Below are positions 16,553-24,249 of a stretch of 43,467 nucleotides of DNA, piece by piece. This stretch comes from JAWXCE01 sp034440495 (GTDB lineage Bacteria; Pseudomonadota; Alphaproteobacteria; Rhizobiales; Rhodomicrobiaceae). Numbering within the stretch: position 1 is the first letter of the stretch; every line of letters starts with the position of its first letter. The translations under genes were made by a program, and so were the position numbers. Where the stretch lies: NCBI GenBank assembly GCA_034440495.1, contig JAWXCE010000036.1:1-43467 (forward strand), in the 5' to 3' direction. Below the pieces are notes generated by a model, which saw only the letters and a program-made list of their open reading frames with translations, was not told the origin of the DNA and did no database searches.

Positions 16553-17262
16553 CCGACCACAAGCTTTTGCAGGCTGACGAGTTCTTTAATGCCTTTTTTC
16601 GCGAGCCGCATCAGTTCGGCGAACTCCTCGTCAGAAAACGCTTTTTTCTCGGCGGTAGCCTGCACTTCCACGAGCGCGGAGGAGCCTGTCATGACGAAGT
16701 TCGCGTCGGCGTCGGCTTCGGAGTCTTCGGCATAATCCAGATCGAGCACCGGTTGGCCTTTATAGATGCCACACGAAATAGCGGCGATCTGGTCGATCAG
16801 CACGCCGTCCTTCACCATTTCCCGCTTTTTCATCCACTCGATGCAATCGTACAGCGCAACCCATGCGCCGGTGATCGACGCTGTGCGGGTGCCGCCGTCC
16901 GCCTGGATGACGTCGCAGTCGATGGTGATCTGCCGCTCGCCAAGCGCGACCATGTTGACGACCGCGCGCATCGACCGGCCGATGAGACGCTGAATTTCCT
17001 GGGTGCGGCCCGATTGATGACCCGCCGTCGCCTCGCGCCGCATCCGCTCGTGCGTGGCGCGAGGGAGCATTCCGTATTCGGCTGTTATCCAGCCCTTGCC
17101 CTGACCCTTCAGCCATGGCGGAATGCGCTCCTCCAGACTGGCGGTGCAAAGAACATGCGTCGAGCCGAATTTGATGAGGCAGGAGCCTTCGGCATGCGCC
17201 GAAACGTGGCGCTCGATAGTGACCGGGCGAAGATGGTCGAATTCGCGTTTTGAGGGGCGCAT
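16549..17262 (-). CDS. rph: Ribonuclease PH
   Basis: RNase PH trims tRNA 3' ends by phosphorolysis. The 237-residue product starting at the ATG of 17260-17262 (MRPSKREFDHLRPV) has exactly the usual family length; a GTG 69 bases upstream would only add atypical residues. Visible motifs are GSTHVLCTASLEERIPPW, GWITAEYGMLPRATHER, the phosphate-binding GRTQEIQRLIGRSMRAVV, and IDCDVIQADGGTRTASITG. It heads the rph-rdgB-hemW operon and is transcribed away from the hrcA side. Confidence 0.95.
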   Translation of the reverse strand: MRPSKREFDHLRPVTIERHVSAHAEGSCLIKFGSTHVLCTASLEERIPPWLKGQGKGWITAEYGMLPRATHERMRREATAGHQSGRTQEIQRLIGRSMRAVVNMVALGERQITIDCDVIQADGGTRTASITGAWVALYDCIEWMKKREMVKDGVLIDQIAAISCGIYKGQPVLDLDYAEDSEADADANFVMTGSSALVEVQATAEKKAFSDEEFAELMRLAKKGIKELVSLQKLVVG

Positions 17263-17391
17263 GCCGTTAACCGATCCGGTGAAATGGCCTGTGCAAAAAG
17301 CTCCAGGCGGCTTGAATGTGAAGCCGCACACTAAGTGAGGCGCGGTGAGCGATCAATAGCGGAGTGGTTTGATAGGTTAAAAAGCACCGCC

Positions 17392-17703
17392 TTAAACTTT
17401 GCTCTCATCGCGAAGCACGCGGGCGACGGCGGATGCGACGATGTCAGGCAAATCCTCGCGCAGTGTATCGATTTTTTTGTCCGTTAGCTCAAATCGCGCA
17501 TTCATCTCCGCTTGAAGACCTTCAAACCGCTGATCCATGTCATCGCGCAGATTGTCCACCTTGCGTGAAACGGCGAGGATGTGCTCCTGATTGTCGCGCA
17601 CGGCCTCGAATACCCGGCGGACGAGCAGCTTTTCGCCCTTGGCGTCGCTTTCCAGCTCGGTGACGCGCCGCTTTAGCTCTTTGACTTCAACTTCAATGTC
17701 CAT
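17392..17703 (-). CDS. Small coiled-coil protein of unknown function
   Basis: From the ATG at 17701-17703, which has a GGAG six bases upstream, the product has 103 residues; a further ATG at 17730 lacks a ribosome site. The sequence is a regular, highly charged heptad pattern throughout (EVEVKELKRRVTELESDAKG, then VRRVFEAVRDNQEHILAV and FEGLQAEMNARFELTDKKID), ending IVASAVARVLRDESKV. It has no signal peptide or membrane segment. I do not recognise the family. It lies between rph and hrcA and is divergent from hrcA. Confidence 0.6.
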   Translation of the reverse strand: MDIEVEVKELKRRVTELESDAKGEKLLVRRVFEAVRDNQEHILAVSRKVDNLRDDMDQRFEGLQAEMNARFELTDKKIDTLREDLPDIVASAVARVLRDESKV

Positions 17704-17766
17704 GCCCGGCTCCGCTACCGGTCTTATCATAAATAAGCAGGTCAGGCTCGTAAAGCGCCACGCATG

Positions 17767-17798
17767 GTTTGACTACATTCGTCAAACACCCATATCAT
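17767..17798 (+). promoter_or_regulatory. hrcA promoter with a perfect palindrome over the -35
   Basis: TTGACT (17769-17774) and TATCAT (17793-17798) are spaced by 18 bases and form a good sigma-70-type promoter. The -35 is embedded in a perfect inverted repeat, gtttgac (17767-17773) and gtcaaac (17781-17787), separated by 7 bases. This is not the CIRCE operator (TTAGCACTC/GAGTGCTAA). Transcription would start close to the ATG at 17807, so the leader would be very short or absent. Confidence 0.5.
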
Positions 17799-17806
17799 TG
17801 CGCAGC

Positions 17807-18922
17807 ATGAAACCTGTTGATCCGAAATCGAAAATGTCGCCACGCAGCGATTTTTTGTCCCCGCCGCTTGATCTTCTCTCGGCATCAGGGAGCCTTTTGG
17901 CGTTAAACGAGCGCAGCCGGGAAATTTTTCGTCACATTGTTGATTCGTATCTTGCGACGGGTGAACCGGTAGGGTCGCGTAATCTTAGCCGCGTGTTGCC
18001 CATGGCGCTTTCTCCCGCGTCGGTGCGCAATGTGATGTCCGATCTCGAGGCGCTCGGCCTCATCTATGCGCCGCATACCAGCGCCGGGCGTGTGCCGACT
18101 GAGTCCGGCCTCCGGATGTTCGTGGACGGATTGCTGGAAGTCGGCGGAATGAGCGACATCGAGCGCGCGCAGATCGACGCGAAATTTACCGGCATGCAGC
18201 CTGGAAATTTGCTGTCCGACGCAAGCGAAATGCTGTCTGGTCTGTCCCGTTGCGCGGGCGTCGTCATATCCGAAAAACACATATCGCGCATTAAACATCT
18301 GGAGTTTGTCAGCCTCGACGAACAGCGCGCGCTGCTTGTACTTGTGGGTGATGACGGCGTTGTAGAAAATCGCGTTCTGGAGGTGCCTCAAGGTCTGCCC
18401 GCGTCGGCGCTCACCGAGGCGTCCAACTATCTGAATTCCCGGCTGCGAGGTAGAACGCTGGGCGAAAGCCGCGCGCGCATTGAGCAGGAGTTGCAGGATA
18501 GAAAAGCCGAGTTGGACGATCTGACGGCTCGCGTCGTGCAATCAGGCCTCGCGCAGTGGTCGGGCGGCGGGGAGGACAATAAGAGCCTCATCGTGCGCGG
18601 CCGTTCGCATTTGCTGGACGATTTAAAGGCCGTAGAAGACCTTGACCGCATCCGCATGCTTTTTGACGATCTCGAGTCTAAAAAAGAGCTTGTGCAATTG
18701 CTCACGTTGGCTGAACAGGCGGACGGCGTGCGAATATTCATCGGCTCGGAGAATCAGTTGTTCTCCCTGTCGGGTTCTTCGCTGATCGTTTCCCCATTCC
18801 GCGACGAAGAGAGTAAAATTGTTGGGGTTTTGGGCGTGATTGGGCCGACGAGGCTTAATTATGCCCGGATTATCCCCATGGTGGACTATACGGCAAGGCT
18901 CGTGGGGCGCCTCCTGACTTGA
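17807..18922 (+). CDS. hrcA: Heat-inducible transcription repressor HrcA
   Basis: HrcA represses chaperone operons by binding CIRCE and needs GroE to fold. The winged-helix region is clear: LNERSREIFRHIVDSYLATG, EPVGSRNLSRVLP, SPASVRNVMSDLEALGLIY, PHTSAGRVPTESGLRMFVDG. The C-terminal GAF-like part has VVISEKHISRIKHLEFV and VGVLGVIGPTRLNYARIIPM. I start at the ATG of 17807 (371 residues) because the frame upstream runs through the promoter and opposite the coiled-coil gene; 17834 is an alternative. No CIRCE element was found in this window, so its targets (usually groESL) lie elsewhere. Confidence 0.92.
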   Translation: MKPVDPKSKMSPRSDFLSPPLDLLSASGSLLALNERSREIFRHIVDSYLATGEPVGSRNLSRVLPMALSPASVRNVMSDLEALGLIYAPHTSAGRVPTESGLRMFVDGLLEVGGMSDIERAQIDAKFTGMQPGNLLSDASEMLSGLSRCAGVVISEKHISRIKHLEFVSLDEQRALLVLVGDDGVVENRVLEVPQGLPASALTEASNYLNSRLRGRTLGESRARIEQELQDRKAELDDLTARVVQSGLAQWSGGGEDNKSLIVRGRSHLLDDLKAVEDLDRIRMLFDDLESKKELVQLLTLAEQADGVRIFIGSENQLFSLSGSSLIVSPFRDEESKIVGVLGVIGPTRLNYARIIPMVDYTARLVGRLLT

Positions 18923-18961
18923 TTAATGCTGCAAACAGGCCGATACCGTAGGCAAGCAAAA

Positions 18962-18984
18962 CTTCTGACGAGAAGCCGTTTTTT
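18962..18984 (+). terminator. Weak hairpin with T run between hrcA and grpE
   Basis: cttct (18962-18966) pairs with agaag (18971-18975) over a 4-base loop, followed by ccg and six T. The stem is only five base pairs, so it may attenuate rather than stop transcription into grpE. Confidence 0.3.
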
Positions 18985-19007
18985 CGCCGTGGAGAAAGGG
19001 CGCATTA

Positions 19008-20015
19008 ATGAACGATATGCAGAACCCCGAAGATAATTTACAAAAAGACGAAGTTGTCAGCGTAGAGAATGTTGTCGAAACCAACCTAGAAAATGAGGCG
19101 CGGCTCAGCACCGCTGAGTTGCAGGCCACGCTGGAGCGGCTGGAAGCGTTAACGACAGAAAACGTCGCCTTGCGAGCAGCCGCTGAAACCCTCCAGGGCG
19201 AGAAAGACCGGCTTGAAGATAGCTGGAAACGGTCCGAAGCCGAGATGGCTAACCTGCGCCGCCGCACCGAGCGAGAGATTGCTGAGAACGCCAAATACGC
19301 CATATCCTCATTCGCCAAGGATGTGATTGGCATCGGCGACAATTTGCGTCGGGCCATCGACGCCGTTCCCAAAGACGCCGTGGCGAATGATCCGGCCCTT
19401 TCCACGCTCCTCGAAGGCGTCGAAGTCACTGAACGCGAACTGTTTAAGGTGCTGGAGCGTCAGAATATCGTGCGCTTTAATCCCGTCGGCGAGAAATTCG
19501 ATCCGCATGTGCATGAAGCAATGATGCATGTGGCGACATCGGCCCAGCCGCCTGAAACTATAGTCCAAGTCTTCCAGGCAGGCTATATGCTCGGAGAGCG
19601 TGTGTTGCGCGCAGCCGCAGTGGTTGTCGCCAAGGCCGGGGTTGAGGCTCCTAAAGGTGGGCCAACGCGGGCGTCTCGCAGTGAAGAAACCAGCTCAGAA
19701 GAGAAGGCCGCCTCGTCATTGTCAGAAGTCACTGAGGCGCCAACCACCGACATTTCCGAAACTCTACAGCGCGAAGATGAAACCGATGCGCGCGGGGCCA
19801 ACGTGCTGAACATGCAACGGCGCGGCTCGGCGGAGAAAGCGCCACCTCGACGCGCCCAGATCATCCGTCCGGTAACCGCGACCACCAGCGTTTTATCCAC
19901 GAAAAAGTCGTCTTCCGTTATGCGTCCGGTGATGGGACAGGCGGCGCAGGCGCAGAGCGAAAAACCTTTGGCCGTTTCACAGGATCCGGAATACGCCGAT
20001 TATGACGAAAACTGA
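19008..20015 (+). CDS. grpE: Nucleotide exchange factor GrpE with a long C-terminal extension
   Basis: GrpE releases ADP from DnaK. Residues about 36-100 are the long coiled coil (LQGEKDRLEDSWKRSEAEMA, NLRRRTEREI), followed by the beta-wing core with FAKDVIGIGDNLRRAI, FDPHVHEAMM and VFQAGYMLGERVLRAAAVVV up to about residue 212. Ordinary GrpE ends near there at about 200 residues. Here a further 120 residues follow, rich in S, E, T, A and R (for example SRSEETSSEEKAASSLSE and APPRRAQIIRPV), with no obvious fold. The start has a good ribosome site (ggagaaagg at 18991-18999). It follows hrcA by 85 bases. Confidence 0.93.
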   Translation: MNDMQNPEDNLQKDEVVSVENVVETNLENEARLSTAELQATLERLEALTTENVALRAAAETLQGEKDRLEDSWKRSEAEMANLRRRTEREIAENAKYAISSFAKDVIGIGDNLRRAIDAVPKDAVANDPALSTLLEGVEVTERELFKVLERQNIVRFNPVGEKFDPHVHEAMMHVATSAQPPETIVQVFQAGYMLGERVLRAAAVVVAKAGVEAPKGGPTRASRSEETSSEEKAASSLSEVTEAPTTDISETLQREDETDARGANVLNMQRRGSAEKAPPRRAQIIRPVTATTSVLSTKKSSSVMRPVMGQAAQAQSEKPLAVSQDPEYADYDEN

Positions 20016-20049
20016 CAAAGCAAACGTAGGCCGACCCCTATTTTGTTAG

Positions 20050-20090
20050 GCTGATCCTGTTTTGATTGAGTCCGTCAAATCAGGATCGGC
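20050..20090 (+). terminator. Long hairpin after grpE
   Basis: Bases 20050-20065 (gctgatcctgttttga) pair with 20075-20090 (tcaaatcaggatcggc) over a 9-base loop, with only two non-Watson-Crick positions. There is no clear T run after it, so it may be a terminator or a transcript-stabilising stem. The sequence gctgatcc and its neighbour gccgaccc (20030-20037) are related. Confidence 0.5.
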
Positions 20091-20211
20091 TTCAGAACTA
20101 TAAACAGAGCCGTTCTTGTCCGAAAATCGCGCAACATTTATCTGGAACGGCTTTAGGGCGACGCGAGTGTCATAAATGTTGCACCAATATGATTGTCTGG
20201 AATTAGCGCAG

Positions 20212-20240
20212 CTTGCGCGAAAGTTATGCCTCTCCTATAT
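20212..20240 (+). promoter_or_regulatory. RpoH (sigma-32) heat-shock promoter of dnaK
   Basis: CTTG at 20212-20215 and CCTATAT at 20234-20240 are spaced by 18 bases. This fits the alphaproteobacterial heat-shock promoter form CTTG-N17/18-CYTATNT with no mismatch. It lies upstream of dnaK on the coding strand, with an expected start about 20247. Confidence 0.75.
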
Positions 20241-20377
20241 GTTTTCGAAATAGCTTGGCGTCTTGAGGGACCGGAATGTGTGGTTTTGCACGCTGGAAGC
20301 TGCAGAACCTTTCAGAAACCGGACGCTGTCTTTGAAGGTCCGGCCGGTCAGCTTAAATTGGATTAGGGATACATAGT

Positions 20378-22291
20378 ATGGCAAAAGTAATCGGAATTGA
20401 TCTCGGCACCACAAACTCATGCATTTCCGTGATGGAGGGCGCGGCACCGAAGGTTATTGAAAACTCGGAGGGTATGCGCACAACGCCATCAATCGTTGGG
20501 TTTTCAGCCGAGGGTGAACGCCTGATAGGCCTTCCAGCCAAGCGTCAGGGTGTTACCAATCCGGAAAACACATTTTTTGCCATCAAGCGCCTTGTCGGCC
20601 GCAGGTACGATGATCCGCTGGTCGCTAAAGACCAGAAGCTAGTGCCTTATAAAATTGTTAAAGGCGACAACGGCGATGCGTGGGTCGAATCTCATGGCAA
20701 GAAATATTCGCCATCTCAGATTTCAGCTTTCATTCTGCAGAAGATGAAAGAAACCGCAGAATCCTACCTCGGCGAAAAAGTAGACAAAGCCGTTATTACG
20801 GTTCCCGCTTACTTTAACGATGCTCAACGTCAGGCTACCAAAGACGCGGGTAAAATCGCCGGTCTCGAAGTGCTTCGCATTATCAACGAACCCACCGCAG
20901 CCGCCCTTGCCTATGGCCTGGACAAGCGCGAGGGATCGAAAACAATAGCGGTTTACGATCTTGGCGGTGGCACGTTTGACGTTTCCATTCTCGAAATTGG
21001 TGACGGCGTATTTGAGGTGAAATCCACCAATGGCGACACGTTCCTCGGCGGCGAAGACTTCGACATGCGCCTCGTGGAATACCTTGCCGCTGAATTCAAA
21101 AAAGAGAATGGCATTGATTTACGCGGCGACAAGCTTGCGCTGCAACGCCTGAAAGAAGCGGCTGAAAAGGCCAAGATCGAGTTGTCGTCAACCCAGCAAA
21201 CCGAAATCAACCTGCCGTTTATCACCGCCGACCAGACCGGGCCTAAGCATCTAACCATGAAACTGACCCGCGCCAAGCTGGAGAGCCTGGTTGACGACCT
21301 GATCCAGAAAACTATTGAGCCATGCCAAGCCGCGCTTAAAGATGCTGGACTGAAAGCGGCGGAAATTGATGAGGTCGTGCTTGTCGGCGGGATGACCCGC
21401 ATGCCGAAAATCGCGGCGACCGTGAAAAACATCTTCGGCAAGGAGCCGCACAAGGGCGTCAATCCGGACGAAGTGGTTGCCATGGGCGCCGCCATTCAGG
21501 CTGGCGTGCTGCAAGGCGACGTTAAGGATGTGCTGCTGCTCGACGTGACGCCCCTGTCACTTGGCATCGAGACGCTTGGCGGCGTGTTTACGCGCCTCAT
21601 CGACCGCAACACGACGATCCCAACAAAAAAGGGCCAAGTGTTCTCCACCGCCGAGGATAACCAGAATGCGGTAACGATCCGCGTCTTCCAGGGCGAGCGT
21701 GAAATGGCGGCGGACAATAAGATGCTTGGTCAGTTCGATCTTGTCGGCATCCCCCCATCGCCGCGTGGCGTGCCTCAGATCGAGGTGACTTTCGACATCG
21801 ACGCCAACGGCATCGTGAACGTGTCCGCGATGGACAAGGCGACGCAGAAAGCGCAATCGATCCGCATTCAGGCCTCGGGCGGTCTTCAGGATGCCGATAT
21901 CGAGCGCATGGTGAAGGAGGCGCAGACCCACGCCGCCGACGACAAGAAAAAACGCGAGCTTGTCGAAGCTAAAAACCAGGGTGAAGCGCTGATTCATTCC
22001 AGCGAGAAAACCCTTCGCGATCTCGCCGATAAAATCTCGGAGGCTGACCGCATTGCTGTAGAGACGGCTATCACCGAGCTGCGTGGCGTCATGGACACCG
22101 ATAACAAGGACAAAATCGCCGCCAAATCCGAAGAGCTTGGACGCGCTGCGATGAAACTCGGAGAGGCAATGTATCGCCAGACCGGGGACACCGAGCCAAA
22201 GCCAGCGGAAAGCGGTGCGACTGAAGATCGTGTAGTCGACGCCGACTTCGAGGAAGTGAAGGACGATGACCGGAAGCGCTCGCAAGGTTAA
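20378..22291 (+). CDS. dnaK: Molecular chaperone DnaK (Hsp70)
   Basis: The 637-residue ATP-driven chaperone is complete. The ATPase domain has VIGIDLGTTNSCISVMEG, AVYDLGGGTFDVSILE and VVLVGGMTRMPKI; the substrate domain has DVTPLSLGIETLGGVFTRLI and the helical lid follows to the acidic tail (VVDADFEEVKDDDRKRSQG). Length and motifs are normal for alphaproteobacteria. It is preceded by a perfect RpoH promoter and followed by a terminator, so it can be expressed as its own unit, with hrcA-grpE upstream and dnaJ downstream supplying its partners. Confidence 0.98.
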   Translation: MAKVIGIDLGTTNSCISVMEGAAPKVIENSEGMRTTPSIVGFSAEGERLIGLPAKRQGVTNPENTFFAIKRLVGRRYDDPLVAKDQKLVPYKIVKGDNGDAWVESHGKKYSPSQISAFILQKMKETAESYLGEKVDKAVITVPAYFNDAQRQATKDAGKIAGLEVLRIINEPTAAALAYGLDKREGSKTIAVYDLGGGTFDVSILEIGDGVFEVKSTNGDTFLGGEDFDMRLVEYLAAEFKKENGIDLRGDKLALQRLKEAAEKAKIELSSTQQTEINLPFITADQTGPKHLTMKLTRAKLESLVDDLIQKTIEPCQAALKDAGLKAAEIDEVVLVGGMTRMPKIAATVKNIFGKEPHKGVNPDEVVAMGAAIQAGVLQGDVKDVLLLDVTPLSLGIETLGGVFTRLIDRNTTIPTKKGQVFSTAEDNQNAVTIRVFQGEREMAADNKMLGQFDLVGIPPSPRGVPQIEVTFDIDANGIVNVSAMDKATQKAQSIRIQASGGLQDADIERMVKEAQTHAADDKKKRELVEAKNQGEALIHSSEKTLRDLADKISEADRIAVETAITELRGVMDTDNKDKIAAKSEELGRAAMKLGEAMYRQTGDTEPKPAESGATEDRVVDADFEEVKDDDRKRSQG

Positions 22292-22375
22292 TCACCGAAG
22301 TGACCCGCATCTTCCGCAGTTGCTCACTATATGCCAGTTTTATGAAGGTTGACCATACAAAGCTAAGTTGTTTTT

Positions 22376-22400
22376 AAAGCCCGGTATTATGCTGGGCTTT
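22376..22400 (+). terminator. Terminator between dnaK and dnaJ
   Basis: aaagcccgg (22376-22384) pairs with ctgggcttt (22392-22400) over a 7-base loop, one pair being G-U, followed by gtctt. The T run is short, so some readthrough into dnaJ is likely. dnaJ starts 76 bases later. Confidence 0.6.
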
Positions 22401-22476
22401 GTCTTAGCTGCGTAGGACTATCAATTCGTTGCAGCTTTGCTTGCGTTTTATGTAAAAGAATTGGCCCGCGAAAAAT

Positions 22477-23619
22477 ATGAAACGTGATTATTACGAGACT
22501 CTAGGTATAGTCAAAGGCGCGGACGACCAGGACATAAAGAACGCCTTTCGCCGCCTCGCCAAGGAATATCATCCCGACCGAAATCCTGGGGACGGCGACT
22601 CGGAAAAACGTTTCATCGAAGTCAACGAAGCCTACGAAATTTTGAAAGATCCGCAAAAGCGTGCGGCATACGATCAGTATGGTCATGCGGCGTTTGAAGG
22701 TCATGGCGGAGCTGCGGGACCACACGGCTTCGGCAATGAATTCGCCACTTCGATGTCCGATATTTTCGACGATTTATTCGGCGAATTTATGGGAGGTCGG
22801 CGGGGACGAACCCGCGGCTCGCGCGAACGCGGCCAGGATATCCGCTTCAACCTGGAAATTTCGCTGGCAGACGCCTTCGCTGGCAAAACTGCACACATCC
22901 GCGTGCCCGGCTCCGTTGTTTGCGAAAGCTGCACCGGCGCTGGCGCGGAAGCAGGCTCAAGGCCGACGGCCTGCACAACGTGCGGCGGACACGGCAAAAT
23001 CCGCGTCAGCCAGGGCTTTTTTACTATTGAGCGCACCTGTATGGCCTGTCAGGGACGCGGCGAGGTTATCGAAAACCCCTGCCGCACTTGCGCCGGCGTT
23101 GGCCGTGTCAACCGCGACCGCACATTGTCCGTTACCATACCGGCGGGCGTTGAGGACGGAACACGCATCCGGCTGGCGGGCGAAGGAGAGGCTGGCATGC
23201 GCGGCGGCCCCGGCGGCGATCTGTATATTTTTCTCTCCATCGCGTCAGACGAGATTTTCCAGCGCGACGGAGCTGATTTGTTCTGCCGGGTACCGATCAC
23301 CATGATTACAGCGGCGCTTAGCGGCCAGATCGAGGTTCCGACCATCGATGGCGGGCGCGCCAAGGTGAAAATCCCGGAGGGCACCGAAAGCGGGCGGCAG
23401 TTCCGTCTGCGCGGCAAGGGCATGCCGGTGCTGAGGCAGAAGATCGTGGGCGATCTCAATGTTCAGGTCGAGGTGGAGACGCCGCAAAACCTGTCGCGCA
23501 AGCAAAAAGAGCTTCTGCGCGAGTTCGAGAAAGCATCCACCAGCGAGAACAATCCCGAGGCTGAAGGCTTTCTGAACCGCATCAAAGTGTTCTGGGACGG
23601 CGTTCAAAAAAGCGACTAA
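22477..23619 (+). CDS. dnaJ: Chaperone DnaJ (Hsp40)
   Basis: The 380-residue co-chaperone delivers substrates to DnaK and stimulates its ATPase. The J domain (about 4-70) has the HPD motif at 32-34 (EYHPDRNPGD), followed by a glycine-rich linker and the four zinc-binding repeats CESCTGAG, CTTCGGHG, CMACQGRG and CRTCAGVG. The C-terminal substrate domain ends in a normal manner. It is a complete type I DnaJ. The ribosome site is poor (cgaaaaat before the ATG). It is separated from dnaK by a partial terminator. Confidence 0.97.
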   Translation: MKRDYYETLGIVKGADDQDIKNAFRRLAKEYHPDRNPGDGDSEKRFIEVNEAYEILKDPQKRAAYDQYGHAAFEGHGGAAGPHGFGNEFATSMSDIFDDLFGEFMGGRRGRTRGSRERGQDIRFNLEISLADAFAGKTAHIRVPGSVVCESCTGAGAEAGSRPTACTTCGGHGKIRVSQGFFTIERTCMACQGRGEVIENPCRTCAGVGRVNRDRTLSVTIPAGVEDGTRIRLAGEGEAGMRGGPGGDLYIFLSIASDEIFQRDGADLFCRVPITMITAALSGQIEVPTIDGGRAKVKIPEGTESGRQFRLRGKGMPVLRQKIVGDLNVQVEVETPQNLSRKQKELLREFEKASTSENNPEAEGFLNRIKVFWDGVQKSD

Positions 23620-23661
23620 ACCTAGGTGCAGCTTTACCAGCGCAAACTTAGCAGGATCCCT

Positions 23662-24249
23662 ATGGCGCAGCCGGTGAAATTTTTATGCCTGGCGGGCAGC
23701 ACGCGCGCCGCGTCCTACAACCGGAAACTGGCGCACGCAGCGGGCGCCATTGCAACGGAGGCGGGTGCGGAAGTGACTGTCCTGGAGCCGCGCGATTACA
23801 TCATGCCGCTTTACGACGGCGATCTGGAGGAACGTGATGGCCCGCCCGCGCCGGCGATCGCCTTGAAGGCGATATTTCAGGCGCACCAAGCCATTTTCAT
23901 CGCAAGCCCTGAATATAATGCGTCCATGTCGCCATTCCTGAAAAACGCCATCGACTGGGTGTCTCATGTGAAAGTAGCGGGCGAGGAGCCGCTCGCCGCG
24001 TACAAGAACCTCGTTTTCGCGTTTGGCGCCGCGTCGCCCGGTGGTTATGGCGGCATGCGTGGTCTTATCGCGCTTAGGCAAGTGTTTGAGCTTGGGCTAG
24101 GCGCATTCGTGATTCCCGATCAGATTGCTTTACCGGGCGCGATGCAGGCGTTTGACGACAATGGCGCACTTAAAGATGAGCGCATGGCGGCGATGCTGAA
24201 AAAGGTCGTGACAAAGCTCATCGCCACGTCGGAACGCCTTGCGGTTTAA
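23662..24249 (+). CDS. NADPH-dependent FMN reductase family protein
   Basis: This 195-residue flavodoxin-like protein has the family signature near the N-terminus (FLCLAGSTRAASYNRKLA, binding FMN phosphate), PLYDGDLE, the IFIASPEYNASMSPFLKNAI segment typical of the ChrR/azoreductase-like group, and FAFGAASPGGYGG. It would reduce quinones, chromate or azo compounds with NAD(P)H; the true substrate is unknown. I start at the ATG of 23662, which has aggat eight bases upstream; the frame can be extended to a GTG at 23626. Its end overlaps the start of pyrF by 11 bases if the TTG start of pyrF is used. Confidence 0.85.
   Translation: MAQPVKFLCLAGSTRAASYNRKLAHAAGAIATEAGAEVTVLEPRDYIMPLYDGDLEERDGPPAPAIALKAIFQAHQAIFIASPEYNASMSPFLKNAIDWVSHVKVAGEEPLAAYKNLVFAFGAASPGGYGGMRGLIALRQVFELGLGAFVIPDQIALPGAMQAFDDNGALKDERMAAMLKKVVTKLIATSERLAV

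Larger units (their letters stand above)
20016..20377. other. grpE-dnaK intergenic region (362 bases)
   Basis: No gene is visible in this stretch. It contains a long hairpin after grpE (20050-20090) and the dnaK heat-shock promoter (20212-20240), leaving an untranslated leader of roughly 130 bases before dnaK. I saw no tRNA-like or CIRCE-like sequence. Confidence 0.6.

Noticed and set aside
16567..17253. Plus-strand frame of 228 codons
   Set aside because: It is antisense to rph, whose protein is unmistakable.
17263..17331. GTG-started longer RNase PH
   Set aside because: The ATG at 17262 gives the standard 237 residues beginning MRPSKR; the extra residues lack family support.
17591..17806. 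Longer N-terminus for HrcA
   Set aside because: It would run through the promoter and antisense to the coiled-coil gene, and the added serine-rich residues do not fit HrcA.
17731..17806. CIRCE operator before hrcA
   Set aside because: No TTAGCACTC/GAGTGCTAA pair is present; the palindrome there is a different sequence.
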